From assembly GCA_013054445.1 (NCBI GenBank), contig JAAMPI010000772.1, positions 1 to 26,218 on the forward strand: DNA of 26,218 nucleotides, written 5' to 3'. Position 1 is the stretch's first letter; every line of letters starts with the position of its first letter. Under the pieces are notes generated by a model. That model was not told where the DNA came from. It saw only the letters and a list, made by a program, of their open reading frames with translations, and did no database searches. The DNA is from Cudoniella acicularis (Eukaryota > Ascomycota > Leotiomycetes > Helotiales > Helotiaceae). A program made the position numbers and the translations under genes. Shown piece after piece: positions 9,345-18,252 of this stretch.

Positions 9345-10466
9345 TTGCTTACATCTACTAGACTCAGGATATATAAGCTTCATCCCTGCAACACAAGAAA
9401 TAACTTGTCCATATCATCAAATCTTCTTAAATTCGTAATTGTAAATTCCCGGGCTCTTTTCGATTCGTCGATAGAGCATGGCTTTTTCAAGCTGGATTTG
9501 AGTGGTTCTGCAGAGGGCGAAGAATTATTGAAAGACGCAGAGACAATGTTCGAAATCACCAAAGAAACTTTCGATCCGAGATCGAGGTGTTGCTCAAGTA
9601 TAAGTTAATCTACCAAAAGAAATCAAAGGGTAGGGTCTCCTCGCCCAAAGAATTTAGGGGGAAGGAAGCAAACGGGACTAACAGAAGCATTCTTTGCCTC
9701 TAGATACAAACCCGCTGGAATGCTCAAGACGGATGGCGACAAAGTCGATAGTACGGAATTATATAATTTATTTCAAGATGACGTCTTTGAGCTTGGAAAG
9801 GAATCTACGAACCGCAACCTAGAACCAATCGAGAACATCCACAAGGAATGCCAGAGTTTCTTTCTCCACGCCCATAAAGAAATCACTGAGATCCTCACTC
9901 ATCTCAACAAATACTTGGGTCTCACACCCGGAACATTGGCCTCGCTCTACCCATTAGACAAACCTTCAGCCACCTCTGTTCGCATGCTCTGTGCCCATCC
10001 ATACCCACAAACTTCTATTGACGACAACATCACTTTCCCTGGTCATGCCAACATCAGCTTCATAACAGCGCTATTCAACATAGCTGGCGGTCTACAGATC
10101 CTCCCAGCAGGATGTGAAAATGTCAACTCCAACTGGCTTTACGTTCAACCCCAGCCTGGTTGTGCAATCATCAACATCGCTGATGCACTTGTTCAATTGA
10201 CCGGTGGCGTTCTCCGTAGCTCTCTCCATCGAGTGGTGACACCTCCTGGGAAACAAGCAAGTGTTGAATGACTGAGCTTTGCGTACCTGGTGGGATCAGA
10301 GCACGATGCATCTATGCATAGGCTCAAAAGCGAAAATGGTGTAATTCCGCCACTGGTTGAGGGCGAAAGGACGAGGAACGCTCTCCGGGAGAATAGGCAG
10401 AATGGCCAGTTAAAGCCCCAGACTACAGGGGGTAGACCTATTGGTATCAGCTCATCAAACCTTTGA
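9345..10466 (+). pseudogene. 2-oxoglutarate/Fe(II)-dependent oxygenase (isopenicillin-N-synthase-like fold), broken
   Basis: The 5' part (from about 9345; no ATG start is obvious) carries the DIOX_N-type Gly-Phe-Phe-x-Leu-Asp-Leu motif. An intron of about 106 nt (9598-9703; GTATAA donor, GACTAAC branch, CTCTAG acceptor) leads to the Tyr-Lys-Pro-Ala-Gly...Thr-Asp-Gly-Asp-Lys segment, which is typical of a fungal iron/ascorbate oxidoreductase group. The catalytic half has Gly-Gly-Leu-Gln-Ile-Leu-Pro and Ser-Leu-His-Arg-Val. Lesions: (1) the 5' exon frame does not match the downstream exon, suggesting a shift near 9570-9590; (2) the metal-binding His-x-Asp reads His-Ala-Asn; (3) an in-frame TGA at 10269-10271 falls where the family has the Arg of the Arg-x-Ser motif that binds 2-oxoglutarate. 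Reading continues in the same frame to 10466 with family-like sequence (Ala-Tyr-Leu-Val...Gly-Val-Ile-Pro-Pro-Leu). Very probably inactive. Confidence 0.85.
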
Positions 10467-10946
10467 GAGTAGCATATCATAAAGCGATAATTGTATTACA
10501 ATACCACGAGATATTAAAATCACATTACTGAAATTTGCAGCATTTTATAATGTCGTTGTTGTTTTATTGAGAAGTGATTATCTCGGTATCTGGTTCTAAG
10601 AACAATGATAGAGACGGCGGCGGGGTAACGACAGCCACTAACCTAGAATGTAAGCCGCGATCAACTAGCGAAGGAAGACACTAATTGCTAATTCCTAGAA
10701 ACATTAATTGAGAGTAAATAGTTGAATTAATGGTTATTCTGTCGAAATATATAAAATATTTTCAAATAGATTATTGTTGCCATGAGATGGGACGATATTC
10801 TGACACCGGCTAAATCCCAGGACTTTATGCGCTGAAGTTCACCGCTTGGTAGCTAAGTACCCCTAACCTAACTTCGTAAGCGCTGTAGTTTAGTGGTAGC
10901 TCGCTAAAAATACAGGCATTATTTGTCCTGCGAAGCGCAATATTAA
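10467..10946. other. AT-rich intergenic with a tRNA-like degenerate repeat
   Basis: No gene seen. Two related segments start GCGCTG at 10829 and 10880, each followed by (T/A)AGTT and then GGTAGCT. The second has a tRNA D-arm/A-box-like core (TAGTTTAGTGGTAG). There is no B-box or full cloverleaf, so no tRNA is called. A short telomere-like CCCCTAACCTAAC lies at about 10860-10872. Confidence 0.45.
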
Positions 10947-12408
10947 TTACCAAATAAGAACACAACTTAATAACCTAGAACTAATCAGATAATTAATATT
11001 AACTATAGAGGCATTTATTTCATTACTGCGAACACTAGTATATCTTGTTGGTCTAATATTCCAAGGCAAAATATATTTTTGCTTCGGCCCACATTTTACA
11101 CAAGCGCCCTCTTCTTCGTCCTCTTCATCACCCCCTTCTTGTTCCTCGCAACATTCCTGACACATATCACCATACGGAAACTCATCAGCCGGTTTCCGCT
11201 CTGAGCAGTCTATGCATGTCTTATACGCAAGACGCCCAGATCCAAAACCTGAGAAATGCCCAGAGTAAAAAGTGACTTCGTTATCGCTTTCTGACTCCCC
11301 ACACATCGGACAAAGCGAGTCGCCCTTAACAACCATCTCGAACTGGTCACCACAAGTGCGACAGGGTGTGTAGCGTGGCCCGATAGGCGCCGCTAGCTTT
11401 GCTTCCTCCCTTTTCTGGAGAAACTTCTCTCGAATTCCGGGTAGCGAGTCATCGATGTGTTTTTTGGTTTGGCAACCGCTGATATTCCGAGTTTTGCAAC
11501 ATGACCACTGTGCTGTCAACACGTCCTTGCTGCGACTAACAAATCGTGGTTAGTGTCCTTATTGACTTTCAGAAAAATTGTCTTTTAAGATGAGAATCAA
11601 ACTTACCTGGATGGAAACTGCAGGATTGCTCCGTATTTTTAGCTTCATCGTACCAAGCATCGCATTCAGCGCAGTACAAAAGTCCATTAGCGTTCACACC
11701 TCCTTTCTTTTGCATTTCGATCATAGCCTCTCCCTGTTTCTTCGCATCATTAACTCTGCATTTTGCGTCAGCTGCGAATAGCTCGGCTGTTGTCTTCTTT
11801 TTGCTAGGCATTGGGGGCTTTTGGGTATCGATTTTAGAAGCGTTTTGGTTGGAAATAGAAACTATTCTTCTCTTTGAAGGTTGAATGGAGTAAAGTAACA
11901 ACGAGGCTTTCTCTCTTCCCCTTTTATTTCTAGCAGCCACAAGCGCAGACAAGTCCGCCCTTTCCCTCTTCTCACCACCTCCCATATTCTTTCCCATCCC
12001 TCTGCTTTTCTCCTTCTCCTTCCCCTGGGTTTCAACCCTCCTCTCCCCAGCGACTCCATCCCTCCTAGAAGCACCCTCAGCCACAATTCCAACTTCCTCC
12101 ATGCCCTCACGCAATAACCCCAACTCTCCAACCATCTTCCTACCCCCTCACTCCCCGTACAAAGACTTCTCAATACCAATTTCAGCTCCTCTTTATCCTT
12201 TTTCTGCTCACTATTCAATTTTTTCCAAGTCTAAGATGTGCGGATTTTCCCTCTGGACCGGAGACGGCAATGACCTTTTTGATCGCTTCTCAAAGTGAGG
12301 AAGCACTGGCTTCTGGAGCGATATTAAGGGATGGTTCTGGCATTGCTGGTTGTGAAATATTTTCCTTTTTGGTTTTCTTTTTCTTAGGCGAATTGATGGA
12401 TGTGACAT
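10947..12408 (-). pseudogene. Cys-rich zinc-binding protein, copy 1 (homologue of 13078-14522), broken N-terminal half
   Basis: The well-preserved part is an exon ending at 11607 (donor GTAAGT), a 94-nt intron (11606-11513) and an exon 11512-10947. Joined, they read Cys-Ala-Glu-Cys-Asp...Cys-Ser-Phe-His-Pro-Gly followed within three residues by Trp-Ser-Cys-Cys...Gly-Cys...His, a CHORD-like zinc ligand pattern. Further Cys-x2-Cys pairs (Arg-Thr-Cys, Cys-Pro-Met-Cys, Cys-Ile-Asp-Cys, Cys-Gln-Glu-Cys) and an acidic run follow. Upstream the reading passes through three frames. One, from about 12370, contains a TGA (12292-12290) inside Ser-Leu-*-Glu-Ala-Ile-Lys-Lys. The next holds Glu-Gln-Lys-Lys-Asp-Lys...Leu-Arg-Ser-Leu (from 12218). 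The third runs from 12135 into the preserved exon. Copy 2 shows the same segments in the same order. A shorter protein starting at a downstream ATG is possible but would lack the conserved N-terminal region. Confidence 0.65.
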
Positions 12409-13077
12409 CTTTTGGAAGAAAGATAAAATAAGTTGTTGACCAGAAGAGGGGCAGTCGCGTCGCGTTGCTAAAAAGGGGGAAACTTTAATTTAGCGTGTCA
12501 CTTTCGCGATTCAAGGGGGTGATCACCATGATTTCGCCAAGAATTTTCAGAAAGTATGTGTTCTAGGGTAGCAACTTAATGAAAATAGTTTAAATCATTT
12601 TCCTCTTATAGGATTACGTCAATGTCTTCCAAGGGATATATGTTCTGAATTGCTTCAGAAGAAGACATGGCTCCTAACCTTCTATATGACTTCCTACGGT
12701 AAGCGAACAGCCCCCCTTTTTAAATTTCGAGGAGAAATATCATGGGATATCTTCTGGGGGCTACCTTGAGACAAGAACAAAATGATCTATAACTCAAGAT
12801 TAGTGATCACCCTTGCTACAGTCACATTTCACTTTATCCTTGCCGCGACATATATGTCACCGTGACAGTAAGTCCGTAACGTTTTTTTAACAAAGCCCGT
12901 GCTCGCTCGCAAACCACGCAGCTCACCTAACTTCACGAAAATGACACGCTTACCCTCACAACACTTAGCACGACATTGCAAGATCAACTTGACACCACCC
13001 CAAATACCATCAACCATCAATTCAAATATTCCTACCTACGTCCTCCCATATCACTATTTCCCAGCACCGAAGATTTA
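12409..13077. other. Region between the head-to-head Cys-rich pair
   Basis: This is the divergent intergenic region between the two homologous copies. It contains no open frame with family signal. If the pair was once expressed, this would have been a shared bidirectional promoter. Confidence 0.5.
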
Positions 13078-14522
13078 ATGGATGACGACGTACAGAGTCT
13101 CCGCAACGTGATCAAAACCATCATTACAACATGTCCGGAGGGGAAAGCAAGAGCGGCGCAGCTATGGCAAGGTCTTAGTGCCGCGGAAAAGAAAGACAAA
13201 GTCGTGCTGGAGAATTTGTTACGGACGCTTTTTAAGAAGAGCCGTGTGTGTAGAAGGTGGTTAAGCAGATATGGTTACCTGGGATGAAGGAAACAGGGTG
13301 GGCGGTCGCCAGGAAATTGTCAGGTGGAAAGAAAGTTGTTGGTAAGAAATTCTGCGATGTGCTCAGGAGGGATGATATGGATTCCGCGGTGGTTGGCAGA
13401 AGTGAGAGAAAGAGAAAAGACGGCGGCATGATAAGCGCAAAGGGGAGCATATTAAATGCCACTCCGACTGTGGCGAAGGAATCTAGAAGAAAAAGAGAGG
13501 AAAGCGTCAGTGAGGGCAAGAAAGAGAAGTTGAAGAAACGAAAGGAGACATGCCCTTCAAGCCCTATATCCAATATCTCATTCGGAGACGGTGGTACAGT
13601 AGATGTTCTCCAAGAACTGAGGGGCAGAAACCAATTTATAGAAAGCGATGACGACAATGTTGAACAGACGTCTAGAATCCCTATCAAAACATACACCCTC
13701 CCCGCCCGATCAACATCAGCCAGCCCCATTGGAAACTCAGTCAATCAGGCATCCAACAACAAAAAGTCCATTGCCGACATATTCGAAGCAGAGCAAGAGC
13801 GCGGGATCCAAGCCGCAAAACAAGGAAAAAAGCGGTTGAAAGAGATGGCCACCGAAAAGGGAGGATACCCCAATGTGGGTATGGCTAGATGTGCAGAGTG
13901 CAGGAGGTATTACGAGAAGGCTGACAATGCGTAGAGAGCATGTGTTTTCCATTCTGGTAAGGATGATATTGTCTGTGTTATCCATTAGCTGAGAATGAAT
14001 TGTCTGACAGTAATTAGGAGTGCAAAGACACTATGTGCAGTACTTATACTATGGTTCGGGGAAGATGTCAAGAAATGGTTTTGCTGCGGATATCCTGCTG
14101 GTGATGATGGTTGCAGGGTCGCGATGCATATTGATGAGAAACAGCTGGGAGCATTGGAAACGGTTAAGAAGAGGAAGGATGATTCATGGAGAGAAGCACG
14201 CAAGCGGCCTTATTTTATCTGCGAAGAATGCGATGAAGACTTCCTTAACCCGGAAAGGTTCGACGATAATGGTTCTTCTGACGACGAAGAAGGATACAAT
14301 TATTATCAGGTTTGGCAAATAGCACAATTTCCTGTTCGCAGCGAGGTGGACGATGGATATGTTTCTCAGAGCGATGCAACGAGCGAAACATCCGACGAGG
14401 TATCCGACAATGAAGAGGAGGATGAGGGAGACAGGGTTAATCCGAGCCAAAAGCCCCAAAACCCAAGCTTTGTTGAGATTGTCAAGAAGAAGCGGACAAC
14501 CGCACGGAATGTCGTTGAATAA
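13078..14522 (+). pseudogene. Cys-rich zinc-binding protein, copy 2 (homologue of 10947-12408), broken
   Basis: The first segment, from ATG 13078, reads Ser-Leu-Arg-Asn-Val-Ile-Lys...Cys-Pro-Glu-Gly-Lys...Glu-Lys-Lys-Asp-Lys and then leaves frame near 13240. Family-like reading resumes one frame over (from 13256, Val-Val-Lys-Gln-Ile-Trp) and runs to a TAG at 13932-13934. That stop sits inside the zinc motif (Cys-Ala-Glu-Cys...Asn-Ala-*-Arg-Ala-Cys-Val-Phe-His). The same frame continues to a donor at 13957; an 84-nt intron ending GTGCAG (14040) restores frame into Lys-Trp-Phe-Cys-Cys-Gly...Gly-Cys...His and Cys-Glu-Glu-Cys. An acidic, Ser-rich tail ends at 14522. The intron sits at the same codon as in copy 1, so the two are true homologues, in divergent orientation. 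It carries at least one frame change and one nonsense codon. The function of the family is unknown to me. Confidence 0.7.
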
Positions 14523-15415
14523 AATGAAAAAGTGAAAAAGGGAGGTGGTTGAAGTCCACAGAAAAGAGATTCGAGAAATGGACAGAAGACCTGGAGACGC
14601 GTACATGGAAAGAAAAATAAACTAGGGAATCCAAGCTACGAAATGAGACAAATAACTGCTGCGGTGGAGAATTACGTGTAGAAAGTCACTTCGTCAAAAT
14701 TTGTATTTTATTTCTTAATGTTTATGTAGGCGTGCTATCTCCACTGAAATTATTGTATTGCCCGGCATAGCTTTGGGAATGGCCTCAGACTCTAGTTTGC
14801 TGAACGGAGCCAAGGGCCTGACCGAGAAAAGCTTATGTCACCATTGTAGCGCAAGACAGCTTTTTCCCACAACGCAAAGGCTACTCTGGGCTGCCGTTCC
14901 CTGAAAGGCGTTCTATTCAATTGAATAGAATTAAACTTTGAACAGATCCAATTGGACCAGTAACGTATAACGTCTGGAGCCTAAGGTGAAAGCAGGCAGG
15001 TGATTCCGCGCGCTCTTACTAGACGACGTTTGGTGCCGTCGGGGGCCAGCCGTCCCCTTTCTAAGTTTCTGGAAAGAGGTCATCCTGAGAGTATTGCCTC
15101 CGCATCGTTTGAGGCGATGGCAGAGCCCTTCGAGGGTTGACAAATATACTTGTCGCGCTTTAATCGTAAATCGAGTCTTTGATCAAGCGGACGTCAAATT
15201 GATCATTCCCTCAATTTATGGCTATCTCACGACACGAGCGTCGAGATGACGCCCAAGCAATATTACTCCAGAGAAGGTTTAATTCTGACATTCTTGTTAG
15301 AAAGGACTTATAAGGTGGTGGACGAAACCCACTTATGTCAATCTCCGAATCGAGCAGCTTATATAACCCCCCCCTTCACAAACCCAATTACCAAGACTGG
15401 TGGTCAATTCCCCAT
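14523..15415. other. Intergenic, no gene seen
   Basis: The sequence is mixed in composition and has no supported coding region. The minus frame at 15143-14931 starts from a TTG and matches no family I know. A perfect palindrome is listed separately. A C run lies at about 15366-15374. Confidence 0.5.
14911..14930. repeat. Perfect 20-bp palindrome
   Basis: TTCTATTCAATTGAATAGAA is its own reverse complement over all 20 bases, with no spacer. A site for a homodimeric DNA-binding protein, or the residue of an inverted duplication, would look like this. Nothing around it tells which. Confidence 0.9.
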
Positions 15416-16606
15416 TTACGCATGAGAGCGATGCCGTTGTCGAGTGGCGAGAATAGCACGAAGGCCCATCTTTCCATTCCGAGAACGGTCTGATTTTGCC
15501 CCGAGTGTGACTTTGCTACCCACAGGCATGTTGGCGACGGCAGTTGTTTTAAAGAAGAGAAGGTTCTTGAAAATTTCGAGAGGGACGACACTGTACATTT
15601 GCTTTTAGAGCTTATTTGCAAGCCCGGTTTTCATTATTGCAGCAACCCAGAGCAGTTCAAGGAACATTGTTGTTGGCAGCAAAGTCATAGCCCATAGTTT
15701 CCAAAGATCCGCATATCTTCCGTCGAAGTTACTGAGGAAGCACAGTGAGGCAGCGGCTAAAGCCCCAGAGGTTGCAACGAGCAGAGCGGCCAATCCAGAG
15801 GATGTTGGATATAGCCTCAGCTTTATCTTCAAGAATCTCAAGTTCAAAGATGCACTGAAGACCCAAAGAATTACCAAAGGCCAGTCTTCCATTTGACTTC
15901 CCATGCTGAGATAAAAAGCCGCCAGTGACATAAAGGATGCGACAAGGAGGAGGACATCTCGGCCTCTCCACGGTCCCTGATCGAGGAACTTAGCGGCAAT
16001 ATATGCTACAAGCAAACACAATGCCCATATTGCATTGACAGCCATTGGGCCAGCATATTCCTGTTCAAATTGTTTCCCGGTAAAATTCAGATAATTCACA
16101 AATCCGATCGTCCTGTTTGTTGACGACTGGACAGGAAGTGCGCCGGCAATCCCTAGAGGGCAAAGGAAGCAGTAGAAATGCGCCAGTCACTTAGTGACTC
16201 GACGCACTCCAGATCTGCAGGAGTTAGGCTCAGGTCTCCATAGAACGGCATCGAAAAAACTTCCGACATTAGAATCAATGGAGGTAATCGATCCACGAGG
16301 ATGCCATATAAAGCCAACTTTTCGAAAAGATTGATTGTTGAACATCTCGCTTCTAGGAACTCCATTTCCATGTCCTAGGAACCTCTCACGAGGCCGTTTT
16401 TGTTTATCGTCGTCCATTAAACCTTCCAACCACCAAATGAACAGAATAGTTTCCGAGAAAAAATGTGGTTTCGGAGCCGCAATCCCAGATCCATAGAGAT
16501 GGTCTGGGAGCACCTGGGTCGGCGGCAAGAACAGTTCTTGTATTTGAAGCTCAAGGCCGCCCTTGGAAGTGTCCAGAATTAATTCAAGAGTATCGATATA
16601 AGAACC
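15416..16606 (-). pseudogene. Multi-pass membrane protein gene, degraded
   Basis: The best segment (16186-15605) encodes five hydrophobic helices, preceded by Gly-Ala-Leu-Pro-Val-Gln-Ser-Ser-Thr-Asn-Arg-Thr-Ile-Gly and Tyr-Leu-Asn-Phe-Thr-Gly-Lys-Gln. No ATG opens it, and a TGA lies just upstream at 16189-16187. Upstream, in the same frame, 16606-16390 reads like protein (Leu-Glu-Leu-Gln-Ile-Gln-Glu-Leu-Phe and Pro-Asp-His-Leu-Tyr-Gly-Ser-Gly-Ile-Ala-Ala-Pro). Between them the protein-like reading is in another frame (16371-16156). After the TAA at 15607-15605 the frame stays open and coding-like for another 62 codons (Val-Val-Pro-Leu-Glu-Ile-Phe-Lys-Asn). I do not recognise the family. It is either a relic with two frame changes and two stops, or a gene with introns I could not place; the first is more likely because no good splice sites bracket the breaks. 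Confidence 0.5.
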
Positions 16607-17196
16607 AATTTAACCAAATTGGTTAGAGCTTATTCAATGCTTAGATATCCTGCTAAAACAAAAAATTGGCATGGGAAAGCCATATTAGGGGATTTATGCC
16701 ATTACGATAAAAAACCATAATATATACCGTTGACGCAACGATTCGGTTCCAATACTTGCGCGGTTTCTCCACTGCTTGCTTGGGTTTTCCGGCATTCTCC
16801 TCTCACGAGCGTGTCTCCGTAGGTCGTCGCTGTTCGTGAAGATGTGTCTATCCAGGCAGTGCACGCAAGCGTACGTCTTCGCAGTTTTATGGTTCTTCCG
16901 CTGGTGTTGAATCCAACGCTGGTCGAAAGTTGTTGTCTGTCAATATTCGCTAGGGGAAGTGTCGTGGGAAACACTGACCAGATATGGTGGCGGAGATTTG
17001 GGCGTGAGATTGGAAGAGAATTTGAAAGGATGCAACAACGAGAGGAAAGCAGAAGAGTATCGGATGGGGTGCGAGGAGGATGGAACACCATTCAACCCCG
17101 GGTCGAGCCAGGGAGCGGAGGGACAACTTGCCCTCCCCCAAGATACAGGCGACTCATCAGCTCAAGGTCTTCGCATTGAAGAACCTTGAGACTGCT
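16607..17196. other. Region between two broken membrane-protein genes
   Basis: Open frames occur on both strands (minus 17091-16702; plus 16844-17179 and 16959-17189) but none has a recognisable domain, membrane helix or splice context. Part may be decayed 5' coding sequence of the neighbouring relics. Confidence 0.4.
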
Positions 17197-17921
17197 TGCG
17201 AGTCACAAACGCGGTAGCCTACGAGATGTTTTCTTTAATGGTGGCTGTTGTAAGCGCTGGCATCATACAAAGATTCCAACTACAAGTCACAGTTTCTCGA
17301 GGGGCGAAGAATGGCTTCCGGCACATTACTGTTGGACCACCCTCTCTAGAAACAAGTTGTCTGGGAATGATGTTTAGGTTTGGAGTGCAAGCTGAGGCAG
17401 AAATGTTCGAAAACATTATCAGAATTATGAAAACCGTAGAGAAATTATTTGTAACAGTCCATTCTTCTCGAAAAGAGAAGCAAACTAACACACTACTGTA
17501 TGCAGGAAACTTCCAGCGCGCATGCTCCCCAACCCCAAACGTTCTTGGAACTATCACCGGGGGTCTTCCTCTTCGCGACAATGATTTTCGCACTTGCGAT
17601 ATCGGTTTTTAGGCACTCGCACAGAGAAGATACGTATCAAGACCATATAATAGCAATTGCCATGTTCATTGTTGCGTTGGTTGCTTTGCAGGCAGAAGAA
17701 GGGGTTCTCGAATCGAAAGCATACCTGGTCTGGGGAATTGTTTTTGCTTTGCCCATAAGTGTGCTATTCCATGGTGTTATACGCGTCCGCCAGCGATTGA
17801 AGAAAAGGCACATCGTTATCTTGATGGAGAAGAGTTGAGAAATTGGGCGGAGACAAAGGAGGATGATTTGGGATCGCTGGGGACGATGACCTCGTGTAGA
17901 ACCTTGAAGGGATGGCTCTAG
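17197..17921 (+). pseudogene. Small multi-pass membrane protein gene, frameshifted
   Basis: From ATG 17500 a frame encodes two to three hydrophobic helices (Pro-Gly-Val-Phe-Leu-Phe-Ala-Thr-Met; His-Ile-Ile-Ala-Ile-Ala-Met-Phe; Tyr-Leu-Val-Trp-Gly-Ile-Val-Phe), then turns into a basic stretch and stops at 17838. One frame over, from 17778 to a TAG at 17919-17921, the sequence reads Tyr-Thr-Arg-Pro-Pro-Ala-Ile-Glu-Glu-Lys and Asp-Gly-Glu-Glu-Leu-Arg-Asn-Trp. That is a far more natural polar tail, so a frame change near 17775-17800 is likely. Upstream (17197-17499) another frame holds a possible helix (Met-Phe-Ser-Leu-Met-Val-Ala-Val-Val) with no ATG, and could be an older 5' part. The family is not recognised. 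Confidence 0.5.
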
Positions 17922-18252
17922 GGGCCTTAGCTGGTGAGCTAGAAATGCTCTCGATTAGCCTTGACCCTGGTTCTGCACGGTAATCTTACACACCCCACAT
18001 TCCAGGTTGGGCTAGCAAAAGGGTCATGAGCAAGCGATTGAAGCTCGAAATGTACGCCTGGGAGAAGTTCATTTGAGGATATTTTTGAACCAAGGTATAT
18101 ATGGAAGCCTACCCCAACTTCTTTGACATCTTTTAATAAGTGGCAGTCAGTGCAGGTTCTTGAAAACCATTTCTACCATCACATCGGGACGAATCATAAA
18201 CATCAAAGTTGTACAACTCCTTGCGCCAATTCATGCTTGATTTTGTGATATT
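17922..18252. other. Intergenic 3' flank, no gene seen
   Basis: This lies downstream of the broken plus-strand membrane-protein gene and of the convergent cyclophilin gene. I see no coding, RNA or repeat signal. Confidence 0.6.

Noticed and set aside
10860..10872. Telomere-like CCCTAACCTAAC
   Set aside because: There are only about two units in a single spot, with housekeeping genes nearby. It gives no evidence of a chromosome end.
10880..10945. Possible tRNA gene
   Set aside because: It has an A-box-like core and a short closing stem, but there is no B box, no T-arm and no consistent anticodon loop.
11513..11540. Earlier acceptor (GTTAG) for the intron in copy 1 of the Cys-rich gene
   Set aside because: It would put the second exon out of frame with Trp-Ser-Cys-Cys. 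The CAG at 11515-11513 keeps frame, and the equivalent acceptor works in copy 2.
16702..17091. Minus-strand open frame of 129 codons
   Set aside because: It has no membrane helix, signal peptide or known motif, and plus-strand frames across it are equally open.
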